Assembly (NCBI GenBank): GCA_001302725.1
Contig: LIZU01000017.1
Span: forward strand, 1-11,355
Reading direction: 5' to 3'
Length of the DNA: 11,355 bases
Source: a candidate division Zixibacteria bacterium DG_27
Lineage (GTDB): Bacteria; Zixibacteria; MSB-5A5; DG-27
The translations under genes and the position numbers were made by a program. The notes under the pieces are model-generated. The model searched no databases, was not told the DNA's origin, and saw only the letters and a list, made by a program, of their open reading frames with translations. Of the stretch, positions 7,900 to 11,355 are shown piece by piece (positions within the stretch are counted from its first letter, which is position 1; every line of letters starts with the position of its first letter).

Positions 7900-8091
7900 C
7901 TACCCTGCTGCGGCGATGATTACTATCCCGACCGCCAACCCGATTATGAACAGTCCCCACAGGGTGGAGACTCCCTTCTCTGGAATGCGGCTGGTGCCGG
8001 TTACCGCCTTGGCAAAGAGCGCCACCCCCGAAGCGGCACCCAAAGACAGAAGCACAATGCCAAGGGCCCTGAAAATATCGTAGTTCGACAT
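7900..8091 (-). CDS. Small two-helix membrane protein, weakly similar to an F-type ATP synthase c-subunit hairpin
   Basis: The product has 63 residues: a short N-terminus MSNYDIF, a first helix at about 9-30 (ALGIVLLSLGAASGVALFAK), a loop TGTSRIPEKG (31-40), and a second helix at about 43-62 ending IIAAAG. The ATG at 8091-8089 has a strong AGGAGG SD (8107-8102) 10 nt upstream and a good promoter about 100 nt further up. These support a real gene despite the length. I do not recognise a named family. The GAASG stretch and the R-x-P-E loop recall c-subunits of F-type ATP synthase (GAAIG and RQPD in E. coli). However, the helix-2 position of the ion-binding Asp/Glu aligns with Gly and no acidic residue lies in either helix, so it cannot be a working proton-carrying c-subunit. 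The resemblance may be chance. Confidence 0.62.
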   Translation of the reverse strand: MSNYDIFRALGIVLLSLGAASGVALFAKAVTGTSRIPEKGVSTLWGLFIIGLAVGIVIIAAAG

Positions 8092-8101
8092 CGCCTCTAT
8101 G

Positions 8102-8107
8102 CCTCCT
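8102..8107 (-). promoter_or_regulatory. Shine-Dalgarno site AGGAGG of the 63-codon gene
   Basis: The plus strand reads CCTCCT, giving AGGAGG on the minus strand, 10 nt before the ATG. It is the best SD match in the window and decides the start of this small gene. Confidence 0.65.
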
Positions 8108-8161
8108 GAAATGTACCACTCAAAAAATACCTCAGCACTGACGACGACAAGACGCCAGAAA

Positions 8162-8198
8162 ATTCAAATGTCTAAGAGCTATCAGTGCTCATTTGAAT
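8162..8198. promoter_or_regulatory. 9-bp inverted repeat overlapping the promoter; candidate operator
   Basis: ATTCAAATG (8162-8170) and CATTTGAAT (8190-8198) are perfect reverse complements 19 nt apart. The right arm overlaps the first two bases of the -10 and the predicted start point, and the left arm lies in the early transcribed region. This suits a repressor operator. It could also form a hairpin in the leader RNA, but no T-run follows, so a terminator is unlikely. Confidence 0.45.
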
Positions 8199-8224
8199 GA
8201 TAGCATAAATCCATGAAAAGGCAA
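8197..8224 (-). promoter_or_regulatory. Candidate promoter of the 63-codon membrane-protein gene
   Basis: On the minus strand TTGCCT (8224-8219) is followed after 16 nt by TATCAT (8202-8197), preceded by TGC as an extended -10. The predicted start is near 8190. The -10 overlaps one arm of the inverted repeat at 8162-8198. Confidence 0.5.
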
Positions 8225-8314
8225 GAGAAATGTTTCCTCGATTTCCAGCCCCGCAAGCTTCTGGTTGCGCTTTGGCGAGTGTCTGGGCTTTTCCGGAGGG
8301 CTAGTGGAGTGCTT

Positions 8315-8334
8315 CGGAGACATCCTCATCTCCG
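8315..8334. repeat. 6-bp inverted repeat upstream of the hslU promoter region
   Basis: CGGAGA and TCTCCG are perfect inverted arms separated by 8 nt, ending 8 bp before the TTGACA at 8343. The spacing fits a dimeric regulator site, but a 6-bp arm can occur by chance. Confidence 0.3.
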
Positions 8335-8342
8335 GTTGAACT

Positions 8343-8374
8343 TTGACAGCATATTTTAGTTGTATATTTAGAAT
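8343..8374 (+). promoter_or_regulatory. Candidate promoter region for hslU-argF
   Basis: A consensus TTGACA (8343-8348) precedes an AT-rich stretch. Possible -10 elements are TATATT at 8363 (14-nt spacer), TATTTA at 8365 (16 nt) and TAGAAT at 8369 (20 nt). None combines a good hexamer with ideal spacing, so the exact start is undecided. Confidence 0.38.
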
Positions 8375-8416
8375 TAATGACTAATTTATATCGAATCCAG
8401 GTGGATCTGACTAGCG

Positions 8417-9790
8417 ATGAATGACAGACAGCTAACTCCCAAACAGATAGTAGCGGAGCTCGACAAGTATATAATTGGGCAGGACAAGGCCAAAAAATCG
8501 GTGGCGATCGCGATGCGCAATCGCTGGAGGCGACAGCATGTCACCTCCGATCTCAAAGATGAGATAATGCCCAACAACATCATCATGATCGGCCCCACCG
8601 GGGTGGGCAAGACCGAGATCGCCCGTCGGCTGGCCAATCTTGCCGGGGCGCCTTTTCTGAAGGTGGAGGCCTCCAAGTTCACTGAGGTGGGGTATGTCGG
8701 TCGGGACGTTGAATCGATGATCCGCGACCTCACCGACCTGGCGGTCAACATGGTCAAAAAGGAAAAGGCCGAGGAAGTTCAAACCAAAGCTGAGGCCTTA
8801 GCCGAAGAGAGGACCTTAGACGCTCTCCTGCCACCACCCCCCTCCATGAGGAAAAAGGGGGTTAGCACCAACGCCCTTACTGCCGAGCAGAGGCAGGCCC
8901 AGGAGCGCTGGAGACGAACTCGGGAGAAGCTGAGATCGCAGTTGAAAGACGGGCTTCTGGACGAGCGCCAGATGGAGATTGAGGTTCCCAACGATCGCTT
9001 CCCCATCATAGAGATCTTCTCCCCGATGGGGATGGAGGAGTTGGGGGTCAATTTCCAGGAGATGTTCTCGGGGATGATGCCCCAAAAGACCAAAAGGCGC
9101 CGGGTGGCAGTCAAGGAGGCCGCGAAGATTTTCGTCCAGCAGGAGACCCAGAGGCTGATCGATATGGAGGCGGTTATCTCCGATGCCACCGCCAGAATGG
9201 AGAACTCCGGTATAATCTTTGTCGACGAGCTGGACAAGATCGCCGGGGAGAAGTCCAAAATGGGACCGGACGTCTCCCGGGAGGGAGTCCAGAGGGACTT
9301 ACTCCCGATCGTGGAGGGGTCCAATGTGATGACCAAATACGGTCTGGTCAAGACCGACCACATCCTTTTCATAGCCGCCGGCGCTTTCCACATTTCCAAA
9401 CCTTCGGATCTGATTCCGGAGATGCAGGGGCGCTTCCCCATTCGGGTGGAATTGGACAGCTTAAGTGCCGCTGATTTCGTGAGAATCCTCACCGAGCCAA
9501 AAAACGCTCTGTTGAAGCAGTATATCGCCATGCTGGAGACCGAGGGGGTGGAGGTCTCCTTCACCAAGGAGGCCATTCGGGAGATCGCCAGAATTGCCAC
9601 CGTCGTTAACGAGCGCGCCGAGAACATCGGGGCCAGAAGGCTTCACACCGTGATGACTACCCTCTTAGAGGAGATAATGTTTGAGGCTCCCGAGAATGAA
9701 AAGAAAAGGATCAGAATCACAAAGGAGATGGTGGCGAAAAGCCTGACCGGGATAGTGGAGGACGAGGATTTGAGCAGGTATATCCTCTGA
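8417..9790 (+). CDS. hslU: HslU, ATP-dependent unfoldase subunit of the HslUV protease
   Basis: HslU is a cytoplasmic AAA+ hexamer that unfolds substrates and threads them into the HslV peptidase; it is often heat-induced. The 457 residues fit the family length. Visible features are the N-terminal LTPKQIVAELDKYIIGQD (6-23), Walker A GPTGVGKT (59-66), pore loop GYVG (92-95), a charged intermediate I domain (about 110-240), Walker B IIFVDE (266-271), FIAAGAF (318-324), GRFPIRVEL (338-346) and the GARRLHTVM sensor-2 helix (405-413). The C-terminus DLSRYIL matches the tail that docks into HslV, so a partner should exist. hslV usually lies directly upstream but is missing here; that position is taken by the divergent 63-codon gene. 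A weak SD, AGGTGG (8399-8404), lies 12 nt before the ATG. argF follows after 60 bp, probably in the same transcript. Confidence 0.97.
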   Translation: MNDRQLTPKQIVAELDKYIIGQDKAKKSVAIAMRNRWRRQHVTSDLKDEIMPNNIIMIGPTGVGKTEIARRLANLAGAPFLKVEASKFTEVGYVGRDVESMIRDLTDLAVNMVKKEKAEEVQTKAEALAEERTLDALLPPPPSMRKKGVSTNALTAEQRQAQERWRRTREKLRSQLKDGLLDERQMEIEVPNDRFPIIEIFSPMGMEELGVNFQEMFSGMMPQKTKRRRVAVKEAAKIFVQQETQRLIDMEAVISDATARMENSGIIFVDELDKIAGEKSKMGPDVSREGVQRDLLPIVEGSNVMTKYGLVKTDHILFIAAGAFHISKPSDLIPEMQGRFPIRVELDSLSAADFVRILTEPKNALLKQYIAMLETEGVEVSFTKEAIREIARIATVVNERAENIGARRLHTVMTTLLEEIMFEAPENEKKRIRITKEMVAKSLTGIVEDEDLSRYIL

Positions 9791-9850
9791 ATTCTCCCCA
9801 CAGCCTTTTGAGCTTTCCGACTCATTTGACATCCTCTTTAGGGAGAGAGC

Positions 9851-10768
9851 ATGAAGAGAGATTTCCTGGCAATCACCGATTTCACTACCGAGGAGATCCA
9901 AGAGGTCTTTTCTCTGGCTGGTAGGTTGAAGGAAAATCCCTCCAAAGGGAGCGGGGTCCTCAAAAGTACCACCGTCGCCTGCATTTTCCATAAACCCTCC
10001 CTGCGCACCAGAATCTCATTTGAAACCGGCATTCACCAGCTGGGTGGAAACTCCCTTTACGTCACCGAGAAGGAGATCCAGTTAGGAGTCAGAGAATCGA
10101 TTTACGATGCCGCCAAGGTGCTTTCCCGCTATGTCGGGATGATCGTGATTCGCACCTTCGAACAGCGTGACGTTGATCAATTGGGCAAACATGCTGAGGT
10201 GCCGGTCATAAACGGATTGACGGATCTATTGCATCCCTGCCAGGTGATGGGGGATATGTTCACGGTCCTCGAGAAGAAAGGTCGCCTGCAGGATATGAGA
10301 ATCGCCTACCTGGGCGACGGCAACAATGTCTGCAATTCCTGGCTGAATGCCTGCACCCGATTCCCGCTGGATTTGCGAATCGGCACCGCCCAGGGCACCG
10401 AACCGAATCCAGAAATTCTGGAAAGGGCTCGGAGGACCGGCCTGTCGAAGATCGAGATATGTTATGAGCCTGAAGCCGCCATCGCCGATGCGGATGTCGT
10501 GTATACCGATGTCTGGGCCTCCATGGGTCAGAAGGATTTGGCCCAAGAGAGAGCGAAGCTGCTTTCATCCTTCCAGGTAAACTCAAAACTGCTTTCAAAG
10601 GCCACTCCCGACTGCATCGTCATGCACTGTCTTCCTGCCAACCGCGGCGAGGAGATAACTGATGAGGTGATGGACGGGCCTCATTCGGCGGTCTTCGACC
10701 AGGCCGAAAACCGCCTCCACGTCCAAAAAGCGATTATGATGACGCTGTTTGGCAGAAGCAATACGTAG
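9851..10768 (+). CDS. argF: Ornithine carbamoyltransferase
   Basis: The enzyme transfers the carbamoyl group from carbamoyl phosphate to ornithine, giving citrulline, in cytoplasmic arginine biosynthesis. The 305 residues fit the usual length. The carbamoyl-phosphate loop is KPSLRTRISFETG (48-60), with Leu where E. coli enzymes have Thr (STRTR). Further motifs are R101-T, HPCQ (128-131), the ornithine loop DVWASMG (220-226) and HCLPANRGEE (259-268). The SMG and HCLP signatures favour ornithine over aspartate, N-acetylornithine or succinylornithine as acceptor. An AGGGAG SD ends 5 nt before the ATG. The gene follows hslU by 60 bp with no visible terminator between them. No other arg gene is in the window. 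A catabolic (arcB-like) role cannot be excluded from sequence alone, but no arcA or arcC is adjacent. Confidence 0.95.
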   Translation: MKRDFLAITDFTTEEIQEVFSLAGRLKENPSKGSGVLKSTTVACIFHKPSLRTRISFETGIHQLGGNSLYVTEKEIQLGVRESIYDAAKVLSRYVGMIVIRTFEQRDVDQLGKHAEVPVINGLTDLLHPCQVMGDMFTVLEKKGRLQDMRIAYLGDGNNVCNSWLNACTRFPLDLRIGTAQGTEPNPEILERARRTGLSKIEICYEPEAAIADADVVYTDVWASMGQKDLAQERAKLLSSFQVNSKLLSKATPDCIVMHCLPANRGEEITDEVMDGPHSAVFDQAENRLHVQKAIMMTLFGRSNT

Positions 10769-10772
10769 CCCA

Positions 10773-10785
10773 GGTTGTCTCAACC
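10773..10785 (+). other. Short hairpin after argF, not a clear terminator
   Basis: GGTTG-TCT-CAACC forms a perfect 5-bp stem 4 nt after the argF stop. It is followed by CGGAG rather than a T-run, so intrinsic termination is not supported. Confidence 0.25.
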
Positions 10786-10797
10786 CGGAGACTTCAC

Positions 10798-10818
10798 AGT
10801 AGATAGTAGGCAGTAGGC
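10798..10818 (+). repeat. Three tandem 7-bp units (AGTAGAT, AGTAGGC, AGTAGGC)
   Basis: Three head-to-tail heptamers, the last two identical, lie between argF and the tRNA. The related string GGCAGTAGG recurs at about 11190-11198, before the last gene. No function is evident. Confidence 0.5.
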
Positions 10819-10911
10819 AGGGCCACCCCCCACCCCGGCGGCTTGTTCTCGCGACATACGTTTGCCGGAGTGAGGGATGAGTTTGAGCCCACCTCAATTC
10901 CTAAAATAATC

Positions 10912-10940
10912 TTGCGCACGGTGTTCTAGAACTTTATATT
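10912..10940 (+). promoter_or_regulatory. Promoter of tRNA-Leu
   Basis: TTGCGC (10912-10917), a 17-nt spacer and TATATT (10935-10940) predict a start near 10947, just before the mature tRNA 5' end at 10951. The position relative to a certain RNA gene makes this one of the most credible promoters in the window. Confidence 0.6.
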
Positions 10941-10950
10941 TGAGCAAAGC

Positions 10951-11034
10951 GCCGAAGTGGTGGAACTGGCAGACACGCTGTGTTCAGGGCGCAGTGGGCT
11001 TTTGCCCGTGTGGGTTCAAATCCCACCTTCGGCA
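10951..11034 (+). tRNA. tRNA-Leu, anticodon CAG
   Basis: A full class II cloverleaf can be drawn. The acceptor stem is GCCGAAG (10951-10957) with CTTCGGC (11027-11033), and the discriminator is A11034. The D arm has GTG...CAC around the loop GAACTGGCAGA. The anticodon stem is CTGTG/CGCAG (one T-G pair) with loop TTCAGGG, giving anticodon CAG at 10985-10987, which reads CUG. The long variable arm GGGC-TTTT-GCCC (10996-11007) is typical of Leu. The T arm is GTGGG-TTCAAAT-CCCAC. CCA is not encoded (TAT follows), so it must be added enzymatically. Confidence 0.96.
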
Positions 11035-11205
11035 TATCATTGCGAGGTTAGCTCCACCTCACGACGTCGACTCTATTTCTGCCAAGCAGCCTAGAGCGTT
11101 TCGTGACCGAGTCTTCTCTGGAAGCCTCCTCACTTATACCTTTTTTCGGCAACAATCTATGAACCCCATGAGAGTCGTTTTGTTTCGGTGGCAGTAGGTT
11201 AGCCT
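11035..11205. other. Intergenic region after tRNA-Leu
   Basis: It contains a 5-bp hairpin GAGGT-(7 nt)-ACCTC at 11044-11060 just after the tRNA, possibly a processing or weak termination structure but without a T-run. An 8-bp palindrome CGACGTCG lies at 11062-11069. A TTATAC at 11134-11139 could be a -10 for the next gene but has no good -35. Open frames running through the tRNA are not genes. Confidence 0.45.
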
Positions 11206-11355
11206 ATGATAAAGAAGCTTTTGGTCGTCCTTTTCTGCCTTTGGCCTTCAGTCTGCTCTTCCCAGCAAATAGAGTTTTCGGGCAGTGCTCTGTGGCAGGG
11301 CGACTTCAATGATCTGCACGTTTTAGGTTCCTTCGGTTTCTGCGCCAACCAGCAT
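11206..11355 (+). CDS. Secreted protein, N-terminal fragment; possible LVIVD-type beta-propeller
   Basis: Only the first 50 codons lie in the window. The product begins MIKK, then a hydrophobic stretch LLVVLFCLW and a polar end SVCSSQQ, a typical Sec signal peptide. The Cys at 17 lacks a good lipobox (PSVC), so a lipoprotein is unlikely. After it comes ALWQGDFNDLHVLGSFGFCANQH (residues 28-50), which resembles the start of an LVIVD repeat (a strand, then V-x-G-x-a-a-C/V-A, then usually GL-x-I-x-D). Such repeats build secreted beta-propellers of mostly unknown function. AGTAGG (11193-11198) lies 7 nt before the ATG. The reading frame and signal peptide are fairly secure; the propeller assignment rests on one partial repeat. 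Confidence 0.6.
   Translation, partial: MIKKLLVVLFCLWPSVCSSQQIEFSGSALWQGDFNDLHVLGSFGFCANQH

Larger units (their letters stand above)
8092..8416. other. Divergent intergenic region between the 63-codon gene and hslU
   Basis: This 325-bp region is AT-rich next to both start sites and contains no convincing coding region. It contains a minus-strand promoter overlapped by a long inverted repeat (8162-8198), a second inverted repeat CGGAGA-(8 nt)-TCTCCG at 8315-8334, and a TTGACA-containing AT-rich block facing hslU. hslV, the usual gene upstream of hslU, is not here. Confidence 0.6.

Noticed and set aside
7613..8083. Plus-strand open frame (156 codons) across the intergenic stretch and the small gene
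   Set aside because: Its sequence is Pro/Ser/Arg-rich without domain features, while the minus-strand 63-codon frame has a strong SD, a promoter and two clear helices.
8162..8198. Inverted repeat as a CIRCE (HrcA) element or intrinsic terminator
   Set aside because: The arms do not match TTAGCACTC/GAGTGCTAA, the spacing is 19 rather than 9, and no T-run follows.
8779..9627. Long minus-strand open frame (282 codons) opposite hslU
   Set aside because: It lies wholly antisense to a certain hslU, has Ser-rich composition typical of a mirrored frame and no recognisable domain.
10798..10818. Tandem heptamers as a CRISPR or attachment site
   Set aside because: Units are 7 bp without spacers and no integrase or cas gene is present.
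10940..11197. Plus-strand open frame of 85 codons
   Set aside because: It runs straight through the tRNA-Leu gene.

Overview
The window looks like chromosomal DNA from a diderm (Gram-negative-type) bacterium, probably of an uncultivated or poorly sampled lineage. I base this on an outer-membrane beta-barrel ending in a C-terminal Phe, Shine-Dalgarno-like sites before most genes, sigma70-like promoters (TTGnnn...TATATT), a bacterial hslU and argF, and a class II tRNA-Leu without encoded CCA. I cannot name the organism. No mobile element, phage gene or CRISPR array is visible.

Left part (1-7578), a surface or envelope polysaccharide region. A long plus-strand gene, cut by the left edge, encodes a heparinase II/III-like polysaccharide lyase that continues without a break into about 420 residues that look like an outer-membrane beta-barrel. 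Only 4 bp beyond its stop lie the ends of two convergent minus-strand genes. These are tandem paralogues encoding five-helix membrane proteins with a periplasmic alkaline-phosphatase/sulfatase-superfamily domain. Both carry Thr where classical sulfatases carry the Cys or Ser that becomes formylglycine. Their upstream regions are also homologous, so the duplication included the promoter or leader.

Middle (7579-8416). Two stretches of about 320 bp without genes flank a 63-residue, two-helix membrane protein on the minus strand. It has a strong SD, a good promoter, and a 9-bp inverted repeat overlapping that promoter. Its sequence faintly resembles an F-type ATP synthase c-subunit hairpin, but it has no membrane carboxylate.

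Right part (8417-11355), housekeeping. hslU (unfoldase of the HslUV protease) is followed after 60 bp by argF (ornithine carbamoyltransferase), probably in one transcript. hslV is not beside hslU. Next come tRNA-Leu(CAG) with its own promoter, and the first 50 codons of a secreted protein that may be an LVIVD-type beta-propeller.

How they may work together (inference): the lyase-barrel fusion and the two membrane hydrolase/transferase paralogues are plausible partners in trimming, exporting or decorating an acidic envelope polysaccharide. The right-hand genes appear unrelated to this.
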